A stretch of DNA of 64,000 nucleotides from positions 186,001-250,000 of the forward strand of contig JAXGIW010000002.1 of the NCBI GenBank assembly GCA_040770625.1. The letters are read 5' to 3'. How positions within the stretch are numbered: position 1 is the stretch's first letter; each line of letters begins with the position of its first letter. Shown piece by piece: positions 16,711-25,323 of the stretch. The notes under the pieces were generated by a model. That model worked only from the letters and a program-made list of their open reading frames with translations. It searched no databases and was not told where the DNA came from. The stretch comes from 58-81 sp012729145. GTDB taxonomy: Bacteria > Synergistota > Synergistia > Synergistales > Thermovirgaceae. Made by a program: the position numbers and the translations under genes.

Positions 16711-17346
16711 ATGAGTCGTTTTATTGAGATCCCTAACTTTTGCAACGGCCACGTGATACTGCCGAATCTTGAGCGTATCGCCGCGACCCTGAGGGATCAT
16801 CTCGATGTGGAGCAGGCCGAGATAAGGTTCAGCTTCCCCTATTTTGCCGTGAGGAAGGCTCCCGTAAGCGGGGCGCTCAGCCTGACCCGATACGATGTGG
16901 CCTTCCTGGCCTCAAGCGGGGAAGAGTTCGATTTCACCCTTACTGTCATAGTCCCTGTGAACACCCTTTGCACATGTTCGAGGAAGATCTCTGAAAAGGG
17001 GGCTCACAACCAGCAAGCAGAAGTGACGATCACCGTCAGGATGGACCGCCTGGTCTGGATCGAGGAACTGGCCGAAATCGCAGAAGAGGGCGCATCGTCC
17101 CCGGTCCTCACTCTTCTCAAGAGCGAGGACGAGAAGTTCATAACCGAAAAGGCATATGATACCCCCAGGTTCGTTGAGGACGTGGTCAGAGATGTTGCGG
17201 TGCGTCTGGACGATGACCCCAGGATCCTCTGGTATTCGGTAAGGGTTGTAAGCCGCAAGAGCATACATGCCCATGAGGCCTTTGCAAGTCTGTCCAGGGA
17301 CAAGGGTGTGTGGATCGATCAGCAGAGAGGGGACCGTCACCGATGA
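16711..17346 (+). CDS. folE2: GTP cyclohydrolase FolE2, C-terminal part
   Basis: A 211-residue open frame starting MSRFIEIPN. It carries most of FolE2 (GTP cyclohydrolase IB, first step of folate and queuosine synthesis). The metal- and substrate-site block NTLCTCSRKISEKGAHNQQ is intact, as are EIAEEGASSPVLTLLKSEDE, FITEKAYDTPRFVEDVVRD and the closing HAHEAFASL. Family members have about 255-290 residues; the missing 50-odd lie upstream in the same frame beyond a TAA. AAAGGTGG (16697-16704), which includes that TAA, sits six bases before this ATG, so the part could be translated alone. Activity without the N-terminal strands is doubtful. Confidence 0.85.
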   Translation: MSRFIEIPNFCNGHVILPNLERIAATLRDHLDVEQAEIRFSFPYFAVRKAPVSGALSLTRYDVAFLASSGEEFDFTLTVIVPVNTLCTCSRKISEKGAHNQQAEVTITVRMDRLVWIEELAEIAEEGASSPVLTLLKSEDEKFITEKAYDTPRFVEDVVRDVAVRLDDDPRILWYSVRVVSRKSIHAHEAFASLSRDKGVWIDQQRGDRHR

Positions 17347-18296
17347 AAATACTGTTTTACCCAAGGACCTTCGAGAAACTCCAGGGTATCGTCGGACCGC
17401 TCCTTGAGGGGCATGAGATAGAAGTGGCCGACCTGTCCGATATCAAGGACCGGATAAGAATGGCAGATGTCCTGGTCACCGGTCCCCTGGATGTCGACGA
17501 AGAGCTTATCAGGGGAGCCTCGAGGCTCAGGCTCGTCCACCAGTGGGGAGTAGGTGTTGAAAGGATCGACCTGGAAGCCTGTTTCCGGAAGGGCATAGAT
17601 GTGTGCAACGTACCTTCGGAAGGGACAGGCAATGCCGAAGGGGTCGCAGAGATAGCGCTGATGCACATGCTCCTGCTCTCCCGGAGGTTCGGAAGATGCC
17701 AGGAGAGCATCCGCAAAAGAAGGCTCTTCTCGCCCCAGGGTGTGGCTCTGTGGAAAAAGAGGGCCTGCGTGATAGGCCTGGGGAACGTCGGTCGGAACAT
17801 TGTTACCAGGCTGAAGGGGATGGGCATGGATGTCACCGGGGTTAACAGGACCGAACGAGGGTCATTCGGCTCCCTGGGTCTTGACAGTTTCTGCTCCCTC
17901 GACCGCCTGCAGGATGCACTGCCGGGGTGCAGGTTCGTCATACTCTCCCTGGAGCTCAACGAAGACACCAGGGGGATCGCTGGCGAGGATTTTTTCAGTT
18001 CCATGGATCCAGGTTCCTACCTGATCAATGTGGCCAGGTCCGAACTGGTATCCCGGACAGCACTGGAGAGTTCACTGGGCCGGGGACACCTTGCCGGGGC
18101 GGGGTTTGATGTATTCTGGGATGAACCTGCCGATCCGGAGGATCCCCTGCTTGAGAACTCCGCTGTCACACTTACGCCACACATAGGTGGGGTCACTGAC
18201 GAGGCCCTTATGGGCGTGGCCAGGTCCGTGGCGGAGAACGTCACCCGGCTGGCAAGAGGTCTGGACCTGATGAACCGGTTGGACCCTGGAAAGTGA
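17343..18296 (+). CDS. D-2-hydroxyacid dehydrogenase (phosphoglycerate dehydrogenase-like)
   Basis: A 317-residue NAD-dependent D-isomer 2-hydroxyacid dehydrogenase. It has the Rossmann motif VIGLGNVGRNI near residue 142 and the catalytic triad positions: Arg in NVARSELV, Glu in DVFWDEPADPEDPL and His in PHIGG. There is no C-terminal ACT domain, so it is not a long-form SerA. Substrates could be glyoxylate, hydroxypyruvate or another 2-oxo acid. ATG 17343 overlaps the folE2 stop (ATGA). The downstream HAD gene overlaps by four bases (GTGA), so folE2, this gene and the phosphatase share a transcript. Confidence 0.9.
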   Translation: MKILFYPRTFEKLQGIVGPLLEGHEIEVADLSDIKDRIRMADVLVTGPLDVDEELIRGASRLRLVHQWGVGVERIDLEACFRKGIDVCNVPSEGTGNAEGVAEIALMHMLLLSRRFGRCQESIRKRRLFSPQGVALWKKRACVIGLGNVGRNIVTRLKGMGMDVTGVNRTERGSFGSLGLDSFCSLDRLQDALPGCRFVILSLELNEDTRGIAGEDFFSSMDPGSYLINVARSELVSRTALESSLGRGHLAGAGFDVFWDEPADPEDPLLENSAVTLTPHIGGVTDEALMGVARSVAENVTRLARGLDLMNRLDPGK

Positions 18297-18964
18297 AGGC
18301 TTTAATGGACCCGTCAGCCTCCGTTGGGAAACAGGGCGTGAAAGGTGCTGTCCTCTTCGATTTCGACATGACCCTGGTGGACAGCAGCATAGGTATTACC
18401 TACTGCCTCAACAGGCTGGCCCTTTTCTTCGGTCTCGCCGAGGTGTCCCGTGAGGAAGTGGTCAGGACCATAGGATACCCCATGGTCCATGCCATGGAGA
18501 TGCTATGGGGTCACTTCGACCCTGAATGGATCGATCATTACCGTGAACACCTGGTCCCGCTGGAGTATGAAAGGATGGATGCCTTCCCCGGGACACGGGA
18601 GACCCTGTCCAGGCTACGGGAAGAGGGCCTCGCCCTTGGTGTGGTATCGAACAGGAAAAGACTGGTCCCTGCCGTTGAGAGTTCAGGTCTGAAGGAGTTC
18701 TTTCTCTCCGTCGTCGGTTTGGAGGACGTGAAAAACCCGAAGCCGGACCCCGAACCCGTAAGGCTTTCACTCAAGATCCTTGGAAGTGAAGCGGGAGAGG
18801 CTTTCCTGGTAGGCGATTCCGAGATCGATGCTGAAGCGGCGAGACGTTCCGGGGTCAGGTTCATAGGCGTTACCTCCGGTGGACGCAACCGGGAGATCCT
18901 TCTGAGGGAAGGGGCCTGGGCTGTGACAGATGGGATCCCTGGGCTGACAGGGATCCTGCTCTGA
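18293..18964 (+). CDS. HAD-superfamily hydrolase (phosphoglycolate phosphatase-like)
   Basis: A 223-residue haloacid-dehalogenase-fold phosphatase. Motif I is DFDMTLVDSS (nucleophile Asp near residue 24), motif II VVSNRK, motif III KPDPEP and motif IV VGDSEIDAEAARRSG. The helical cap between motifs I and II is the phosphoglycolate phosphatase/PpaX type. The start is GTG 18293, overlapping the dehydrogenase stop; ATG 18305 is an in-frame alternative. Pairing with a 2-hydroxyacid dehydrogenase fits a small phospho-acid substrate, which is inference only. Confidence 0.88.
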   Translation: MKALMDPSASVGKQGVKGAVLFDFDMTLVDSSIGITYCLNRLALFFGLAEVSREEVVRTIGYPMVHAMEMLWGHFDPEWIDHYREHLVPLEYERMDAFPGTRETLSRLREEGLALGVVSNRKRLVPAVESSGLKEFFLSVVGLEDVKNPKPDPEPVRLSLKILGSEAGEAFLVGDSEIDAEAARRSGVRFIGVTSGGRNREILLREGAWAVTDGIPGLTGILL

Positions 18965-18992
18965 AGAGGGAAGGGCTTTAAAAAAGGGTCCG

Positions 18993-19937
18993 GTGGAGTG
19001 TTATGATAAAAACATGGAAAGTAAAACCGCGACTAAAGTTCTCTACTACTTCCTCACTGCCTGCATAGTGGTCGGAGCGGTCCTTGTATATAAGGCCTGG
19101 TGGGACCGTTACTTCCGCCTCCGGCCGGAGCTTGCCGTGGCTGAACCCGTGGTCATACCCCTCGACGTCCCGCTGGAGGGGGTACTGATATGGGAGGAGA
19201 TCACCCTGACATCGCCTGCCGACGGGACGGTATCCTTCCCCCTCGGGAGGGGGCCAGTCTACTGTGCAAAGGGTGACCTGATCGCAGAGGTGGAGGCTGC
19301 CGAAGGCAGGAGACAGGTAAAGGCTCCTGGTCCGGGGTATTTCATTGCCTCCCTCGACGGATCGGAGGGCAGCTGGACCTACGGGTCCATATGGCCGGGG
19401 AGTTCCAGGCTGCCCGATCCGGGTCCGCTCCGTTTCCTTGATGACGGTCAGAAGGTCCCATCGGGGGGCGGCATCGGCAAGTTCATCCCCCAGCCCCAGT
19501 CGCTGAGATGTGTGGCCTACCTGGAGAGATCAGCCCTTGATTGGGACCCATCCAAAAGGGACTACATAGAGGTTAAGAGATCAGCCTCCGATCTCCCCTT
19601 CAGGGCTGAGGTCCGGGCCGTGAACGACCTCGGCCCGACCATCAAGGTCTACCTGACCTTTCCGTTCTTTTCAGAGAAAGAGATCGTTTCGAGGAGGGTC
19701 TCTTACCTGCTCCACGTAAAGGACGCAAGGGGAGTGCTCATCCCGGAGAGTGCTGTCACCCTCAGGGAGAGGAAGAAGATGGTGTTCCTGGTTACAGGTG
19801 ACCGGTCAGTAGCCGTTGAGGTAACAGGTGTCCCCGTATCCGGCAGACGGTTTCTGGTAGAAAGGGGCCTGGCCCCGGGGGATCTGGTGATCGCATCCGG
19901 GTCGGACGCCTCAGAGGGGGAGGTAAGGATCTGGTGA
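18993..19937 (+). CDS. HlyD-like membrane-anchored protein
   Basis: A 314-residue protein with one N-terminal membrane segment (about residues 17-34) and an extracytoplasmic part of short beta stretches. It includes a lipoyl/barrel-sandwich-like PADGTVSF...GDLIAEVEA and a C-terminal VSGRRFLVERGLAPGDLVIASG block like the membrane-proximal domain of HlyD/RND adaptors. The position just before yggS and divIVA matches HlyD-like genes in Firmicutes division clusters. No export ATPase or permease adjoins it, so transport is unproven. Start is uncertain: GTG 18993 with AAAAAGGG four bases upstream, or ATG 19014. Confidence 0.7.
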   Translation: MECYDKNMESKTATKVLYYFLTACIVVGAVLVYKAWWDRYFRLRPELAVAEPVVIPLDVPLEGVLIWEEITLTSPADGTVSFPLGRGPVYCAKGDLIAEVEAAEGRRQVKAPGPGYFIASLDGSEGSWTYGSIWPGSSRLPDPGPLRFLDDGQKVPSGGGIGKFIPQPQSLRCVAYLERSALDWDPSKRDYIEVKRSASDLPFRAEVRAVNDLGPTIKVYLTFPFFSEKEIVSRRVSYLLHVKDARGVLIPESAVTLRERKKMVFLVTGDRSVAVEVTGVPVSGRRFLVERGLAPGDLVIASGSDASEGEVRIW

Positions 19938-20629
19938 GAGGTATCGCTGACAACATTGACTCCCTCCGGGAGAGGATAGCAAGGGCGGCAGGAAAAATGG
20001 GCCTTGATGGAGATGCTGTAAGTATCGTGGCGGTAACCAAGACCCGTTCTGCAGAAGAGATGGAAGAGGCCGCTCTCTGCGGCGTGGATGCCCTTGGAGA
20101 GAACAGGGTGCAGGAAGCTCTTTTGAAATGGGATCTCTCCGCCCCGAGATCATCCGTTCCATGGCATCTCGTGGGACATCTCCAGAGGAACAAGGCAAGG
20201 AAAGCCGCCGAGATCTTCAGCTGTATCCAGAGCGTGGATTCCCTGGAGCTTGCTTCAGCTCTTGAAAAGGCATGTCTTTCCCTGGGACGAAGGATGAATG
20301 TTCTCCTGGAAGTGAACATCGGAGAGGACCCCGATAAGTACGGTGTATCAAGGGAGGATCTCCCTTTGTTGGCAGAGGGTCTTTTTGAGAGAAGTACAAC
20401 TCTCGATCTGAAGGGTCTGATGACGGTCCTCCCCCTCGGTCTCGATGAGAGGGGGACCAGGTCGCTCTTTGCATCGATGAGGGAACTTCGGGACAGGCTG
20501 AGGTCCAGGTTGGGGATCGATCTCCCGGTCCTCTCCATGGGAATGAGCGACGACTTCGAGTATGCCGTGATGGAAGGGAGCACCATGGTGAGGATCGGAA
20601 GCGCGATCTTCGGCAGAAGAAAATACTGA
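19934..20629 (+). CDS. PLP homeostasis protein YggS/YlmE (PROSC family)
   Basis: A 231-residue single-domain PLP-binding barrel protein that buffers pyridoxal phosphate in the cytoplasm. The PLP Lys is in IVAVTKTRS near residue 36. Other family blocks are GENRVQEA, WHLVGHLQRNKA, the SVDSLELA segment, KYGVSREDL, GLMTVLP and the C-terminal SMGMSDDFEYAVMEGSTMVRIGSAIFG, which is given here only as a region. GTG 19934 overlaps the previous stop. It lies next to divIVA, the usual ylmE position. Confidence 0.94.
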   Translation: MRGIADNIDSLRERIARAAGKMGLDGDAVSIVAVTKTRSAEEMEEAALCGVDALGENRVQEALLKWDLSAPRSSVPWHLVGHLQRNKARKAAEIFSCIQSVDSLELASALEKACLSLGRRMNVLLEVNIGEDPDKYGVSREDLPLLAEGLFERSTTLDLKGLMTVLPLGLDERGTRSLFASMRELRDRLRSRLGIDLPVLSMGMSDDFEYAVMEGSTMVRIGSAIFGRRKY

Positions 20630-20670
20630 CCCCGTGGCATTTTAAGAGGGGCAGGCGGGGAGGGAATGCC

Positions 20671-21168
20671 ATGTCAGATATTTTGACCGTTCTTGATGTC
20701 GAAAAGATCAGTTTCAGCAAGGCCATGAGAGGCTACAACACCGAAGAGGTCGAAGAATTTCTTGAAAAAGTTGCTGGAAGCCTGCAGATCTACTCTGAGA
20801 AGATCAAGACCCTGGAAGTCCAGCTCTCCAGGTTTGACGAGCAGGTCAGGGAGTATACAGAACTTAAGCAGTCTCTGCAGGAGGCCCTGGTGCTTGCGCA
20901 GAAGAGCGCCGAGGAGAGGGTGAGCAGCGCCGAGAGCAAAGCGGAGGTTATCATAGCCGAGGCTGAAGCCCAGGCCCACAAGATCGTCATCGGTGCCAAG
21001 GACAGGGTGGATGCCCACAAGCGGGATATAGAGAGGCTCAGGCAGATCAGGTACCAGTTCGTAGCAGAATTCAAGGGACTTCTTGCCAAATTCGGATCTA
21101 TGCTGAACTCGCTGGAGGCTCCGGCCGATGAGAGTGAAAACGAAAAGGAGAGGGAGGACTGTCGGTGA
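20671..21168 (+). CDS. divIVA: DivIVA-domain cell-division/polarity protein
   Basis: A 165-residue protein. Residues 1-32 (DVEKISFSKAMRGYNTEEVE) match the membrane-curvature-sensing DivIVA N-terminus, here with RGYNTEEV in place of RGYD. Most of the rest is coiled coil (about residues 30-145), ending in an acidic tail. It would gather at division sites or poles. The downstream recG starts inside its stop codon (GTGA), an unusual partner. The upstream yggS supports the call. Confidence 0.88.
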   Translation: MSDILTVLDVEKISFSKAMRGYNTEEVEEFLEKVAGSLQIYSEKIKTLEVQLSRFDEQVREYTELKQSLQEALVLAQKSAEERVSSAESKAEVIIAEAEAQAHKIVIGAKDRVDAHKRDIERLRQIRYQFVAEFKGLLAKFGSMLNSLEAPADESENEKEREDCR

Positions 21169-23240
21169 CGGAGGTCCTGACCAGGGACTCTCCCGTCAGA
21201 TTCCTGAAAGGTGTCGGGCCCGCAAGGGCTGCCCGGCTTCTCAGGCTTGGCGTACAGACCATCGAGGACCTCCTGTATCTCTTCCCCCGCCGTTACGAGA
21301 ACCGGGGAGTAGCAGCGCCCCTGGCGTCCCTTCAGGCAGGGTCATTCTCCTCCGCTGTCGCCAGCGTAGTGGCTATAGAGAGGAAACCTACAAGGAAGAG
21401 GAATCTGTCCCTGGTGACAGCTCTTCTAAGCGACGGTTCCACCCTGGCCCAGGCGGTCTGGTTCAACAGGAGGGGCCTGGAAAAGATCCTGCTGCCGGGC
21501 TCAAAAGCTTCCTTCTTCGGCAAGGTGGACAGAAGAGGAGGTTTTTTGCAGTTCACCAACCCCGAATTCGAGATCATTGCCGGGGAGGATGGCTCCCCTG
21601 GCCAGAGGACGATAGTCCCCGTCTACCCGGGGACCGAGGGAATATACCAGAAGTGGTTGCGCCGACTGGTATCCGAGACAATAGGCTCCTTTCCGGGGGA
21701 TCTCACCGATCCCCTTCCTGAATTCATAAGGGAGGCCAAAGGTCTCACCCCCCTGGAGACGGCCATCTCCCAGATGCACTTCCCTACGGGGAGAGAGGAG
21801 TGGGCCCGGGCAAGAAAAAGGCTTGCCTTCGAGGAGCTCTTTCTCCTTCAGGTGGCCCTGGCGATAAGAAAGCAGGGCTACATGGAGGACACTGAGGGGA
21901 AACCCCTTACGTGGAAAGGACCTCTGATGGAACGATTCCTTGCTGAGGTCCTTCCCTTCCCGATGACCGGGTCCCAGGAGAGAGTATTAAGCGAGCTTGC
22001 CCGGGACAGCTCGGGGAACATTCCAATGAACAGGCTTCTCCAGGGGGATGTAGGTTCAGGCAAGACAGTAGTGGCTTTGATATTCCTGCTGGCTGCAGCT
22101 GACAGCGGTTTCCAGGGAGTGATCATGGCCCCGACGGAGATCCTGGCGAGGCAGCATCACCGGAGGTTGACGGACTGGCTATCGGCACTGGGTGTCCCGG
22201 TCCACCTTCTTGTGGGGTCTCTTCCAAGCTCACGGAGAGAGGAGATCCTCGAGGAGATCGCGTCGGGGGAACCCTGTATCGTGGTGGGGACCCACGCCCT
22301 GATCCAGAAAACGGTCAGGTTCGGGAGCCTGGCCGCAGTGGTCGTAGACGAGCAGCACAGGTTCGGGGTACTCCAGAGGGGGGCCCTCGCAGGAAAGGGA
22401 GACCATCCCCATGTTCTTGTAATGACCGCCACTCCCATACCGAGGACCCTGACCCTCTCTGTCTTCGGGGACCTGGCCTTCTCCGTGATCGATGAACTTC
22501 CCCCGGGAAGGATACCAACGGTGACCAGGCACCTTCACGACCCCGATGACCCGAGGCTGATGAAATTCATTGCAAAAGAGATGGCCCGGGGGGGGAGGGT
22601 CTACTGGGTATGCCCCGTGATCGAGGAAAGCGAGAAACTCCCCCTTATGCCCGTAATAAGGCGCCACGAGATCCTTGCGGAACGTTTCCCGGAAGAGAAG
22701 GTCGGCATCCTTCACGGCCAGATCTCTCCGGAGGAGAGAGAGGAGACGATGGAGGCGTTCGCAGGCGGAGACATATCGATCCTTGTATCCACGACCGTCG
22801 TGGAGGTGGGTCTTGATGTGAGCGAGGCGACGGTAATGGTGGTCGAGGATGCTCATCGTTTCGGCCTCTCGCAGCTCCATCAGCTTAGGGGGAGAGTGGG
22901 GAGGGGCAGTTCGGCAGGTTCCTGTTTTCTCGTGGGAAGGCCGGGTACCGACGAAGGCAGGGCCCGGATCGAAGTCATGTGTTCCTCATCGGACGGGTTC
23001 AGGATAGCCGAGAAGGACCTGATCCTCAGGGGGCCCGGTGAGATATGCGGAGTAAGGCAGCATGGCATAACAGATTTCCGTATTGCCGATCTGGTCAAGG
23101 ACAGGCGCCTTTTGGAGGAGGCGAGGGAGGATGCCTTTTCTCTTGTACGGTCGGATCCATCTTTATCCGGTTTCCCTGATCTTCGCAGGGAGGTCTTCAG
23201 GAAGCTGGGAGCCAAACTCAGGCTTGCCGGGACGGCGTGA
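21165..23240 (+). CDS. recG: ATP-dependent DNA helicase RecG
   Basis: A 691-residue RecG that remodels stalled forks and branched DNA. The N-terminal wedge/OB region begins with the helix-hairpin-helix-like PVRFLKGVGPARAARL. The motor has Walker A LLQGDVGSGKTVVAL, motif II VDEQHRFGVLQR, motif III MTATPIPRTL and motif VI QLHQLRGRVGRG. The C-terminal TRG-type region follows with GPGEICGVRQHG. Length and all motifs are normal. GTG 21165 overlaps the divIVA stop, and recX begins right after the recG stop. Confidence 0.96.
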   Translation: MTEVLTRDSPVRFLKGVGPARAARLLRLGVQTIEDLLYLFPRRYENRGVAAPLASLQAGSFSSAVASVVAIERKPTRKRNLSLVTALLSDGSTLAQAVWFNRRGLEKILLPGSKASFFGKVDRRGGFLQFTNPEFEIIAGEDGSPGQRTIVPVYPGTEGIYQKWLRRLVSETIGSFPGDLTDPLPEFIREAKGLTPLETAISQMHFPTGREEWARARKRLAFEELFLLQVALAIRKQGYMEDTEGKPLTWKGPLMERFLAEVLPFPMTGSQERVLSELARDSSGNIPMNRLLQGDVGSGKTVVALIFLLAAADSGFQGVIMAPTEILARQHHRRLTDWLSALGVPVHLLVGSLPSSRREEILEEIASGEPCIVVGTHALIQKTVRFGSLAAVVVDEQHRFGVLQRGALAGKGDHPHVLVMTATPIPRTLTLSVFGDLAFSVIDELPPGRIPTVTRHLHDPDDPRLMKFIAKEMARGGRVYWVCPVIEESEKLPLMPVIRRHEILAERFPEEKVGILHGQISPEEREETMEAFAGGDISILVSTTVVEVGLDVSEATVMVVEDAHRFGLSQLHQLRGRVGRGSSAGSCFLVGRPGTDEGRARIEVMCSSSDGFRIAEKDLILRGPGEICGVRQHGITDFRIADLVKDRRLLEEAREDAFSLVRSDPSLSGFPDLRREVFRKLGAKLRLAGTA

Positions 23241-23687
23241 GTGGCGATGAAGGATGAAAGCCACGAAAGCTTGACGGAGTACGCTACAAGGCTGGTGTAC
23301 AGATCCGAGCTGACCAGAATGCAGCTCAAAAGGAAGATCCTGGCCAGAGGAGCCATGGAAATTGCAGCAGACAGGATCTGCGATGAAATGCAGGAGACGG
23401 GATTGATAGACGACCGGCGCTACTGCGAGCTCTTCGTCTCCACCCATAGAGAGCTGGGTTTCAAGAGGATGAGGATGGAACTCTTGAAAAGGGGTGTTGA
23501 GAGGGACCTTGTCGACAGAATGGTCCCCTTCGACCTTGAGGACGAGATCGAAAGGGCAGAGGAACTGATCCGCCATTGGGGGCCAGAAGTTGATACGAAA
23601 AAAACCTGGGGCAGGCTGTCCAGGAGAGGTTTTACCTTCTCCGTTATCAGGGAAGCGATCCGGCGGGCTTGTGATAGTACCTCCTAA
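23241..23687 (+). CDS. recX: Regulatory protein RecX
   Basis: A 148-residue, mostly helical basic protein made of RecX three-helix repeats. The first repeat (residues about 10-50) reads TRLVYRSELTRMQLKRKIL. The second contains ETGLIDDRRYCELFV, a RecX hallmark, then KRMRMELLKRGV. RecX modulates RecA filaments. It usually follows recA; here it follows recG directly, and recA is absent from the window. The start is GTG 23241 or ATG 23247; neither has a strong ribosome-binding site, so coupling to recG is likely. A 97-base gap to rny follows. Confidence 0.82.
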   Translation: MAMKDESHESLTEYATRLVYRSELTRMQLKRKILARGAMEIAADRICDEMQETGLIDDRRYCELFVSTHRELGFKRMRMELLKRGVERDLVDRMVPFDLEDEIERAEELIRHWGPEVDTKKTWGRLSRRGFTFSVIREAIRRACDSTS

Positions 23688-23784
23688 TCTGTAGAATACA
23701 TCAGGACGCTTTTTTGCATATTGCGACTGCCGAATAGATCGACAGGTCACGAAACTTGACAACGGAATAAGGAGTGATGTTCAG

Positions 23785-25314
23785 ATGTTGCCTGTAATGC
23801 TTGCAGCAGCTTTCGCCGTCGGCATTTCGGCCGGCTTCCTTGTGTACAGATACCTGAGCGACAAGAAACTCAAGGGGACCAGAGAACAGTCCGACCAACT
23901 CCTGAAGGACGCTTTTCAGGAGGCCGACAGGCGGAAAAGAGAGATGTTGACGGAGGCAAGAGAGGAGATGCACCGCCTCCGACAGGACACGGAACGTGAG
24001 ATCAAGGAAAGGCGCGCTGAACTTCAGCGCGCGGAACGGAGGCTCGAGCAGAAGGAGGAGAACCTCGACTCCAAGATGGAGACCATACTCCATAGGGAGG
24101 AGGAGTTCCGGAGAAGACAGGAAGAGATGTCGGTCCGCCTCGAAGAGGTCGAGTCCGTCCGGAGGAAACAGATGGAACGCCTGGAGGAGATCGCCGGCAT
24201 GTCAAGGGAACAGGCCAAGGATGTTCTCCTCAAGGAAGTGGAAGAAGAGGCTGCGCACCTGATAGGGCTCAAACTCAAGGAGCTCGAGGAAAAAGCAAGA
24301 AGGGAGTCCGAACGCAAATCCAGGGAGATCGTAGTAAGTGCCATACAGCGCTGTGCTGTTGACCATACCTCTGAAATGTCCGTCAGCGTGGTATCCCTGC
24401 CATCTGACGAAATGAAGGGGAGAATTATTGGCAGGGAAGGAAGGAACATCCGTGCCTTTGAGACCTTCACAGGGGTCGACCTTATCGTGGATGATACGCC
24501 CGAAGCGGTGACCCTGAGCAGTTTCGATCCTGTGAGGAGAGAGGTTGCCCGCCTCTCCCTGGAAAGGCTTGTCCTCGATGGAAGGATCCATCCTGCGAGG
24601 ATCGAGGAGATCGTAGAGAAGGCACAGAAGGATGTTGAGGAAAAGATCCTTGAAGCGGGTGAGGAGGCCATGCTCGAAACGGGGATCAAGTCCATGCACC
24701 CCGAACTGATCAAACTGGTCGGTCAGCTGAGGTACAGGTCCAGTTACGGACAGAACGCGCTCTCCCACAGCCTTGAGGTTTCTCACCTCTCGGGGATCAT
24801 GGCAGCTGAACTGGGTATCGATGAACACCTGGCCAGACGGGCAGGCCTTCTCCACGATATCGGGAAGGCCGTAGATCACCAGGTGGAAGGACCCCACGCC
24901 CTAATCGGCCGGGACCTGGCCAAGAGGTTCGGGGAGATCCCCGAGGTAGTGAACGCTGTGGCTGCTCACCATGAAGACCAGGAGATGACCTCCGTTTACG
25001 ATGTCATCGTGTCAGCGGCTGACGCGGTCAGCGCCTCTAGGCCTGGGGCCAGGAGGGAGAGCCTGGAATCCTACATCAAGAGGCTGGAAACACTGGAGAC
25101 CCTTGCCAAGACCTTCAAGGGTGTTACCAAGGCCTATGCCATCCAGGCAGGGCGGGAGATAAGAGTAATGGTTGCCCCGAACAGCCTCGATGACGGGGCA
25201 ATTCACAAACTGGCCTACGACATCGCCAGGAAGATCGAAAGCGAGATGAAATATCCCGGGCAGATCAAGGTAATAGTTATCCGGGAGACGCGTTCCGTGG
25301 AGTTCGCCAAGTAG
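23785..25314 (+). CDS. rny: Ribonuclease Y
   Basis: A 509-residue membrane-anchored endoribonuclease that initiates mRNA decay. It has an N-terminal membrane segment (residues 2-20), a long coiled coil (about 25-195), a KH domain with GRIIGREGRNIRAFE, and an HD domain with HSLEVSHLSG, GLLHDIGKAVDH and AAHHEDQE for metal binding. The C-terminus SVEFAK is family-typical. ATG 23785 follows AAGGAG by nine bases. ymdB follows directly, the conserved rny-ymdB pair. Confidence 0.97.
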   Translation: MLPVMLAAAFAVGISAGFLVYRYLSDKKLKGTREQSDQLLKDAFQEADRRKREMLTEAREEMHRLRQDTEREIKERRAELQRAERRLEQKEENLDSKMETILHREEEFRRRQEEMSVRLEEVESVRRKQMERLEEIAGMSREQAKDVLLKEVEEEAAHLIGLKLKELEEKARRESERKSREIVVSAIQRCAVDHTSEMSVSVVSLPSDEMKGRIIGREGRNIRAFETFTGVDLIVDDTPEAVTLSSFDPVRREVARLSLERLVLDGRIHPARIEEIVEKAQKDVEEKILEAGEEAMLETGIKSMHPELIKLVGQLRYRSSYGQNALSHSLEVSHLSGIMAAELGIDEHLARRAGLLHDIGKAVDHQVEGPHALIGRDLAKRFGEIPEVVNAVAAHHEDQEMTSVYDVIVSAADAVSASRPGARRESLESYIKRLETLETLAKTFKGVTKAYAIQAGREIRVMVAPNSLDDGAIHKLAYDIARKIESEMKYPGQIKVIVIRETRSVEFAK

Positions 25315-25323
25315 GTGAAAGCA

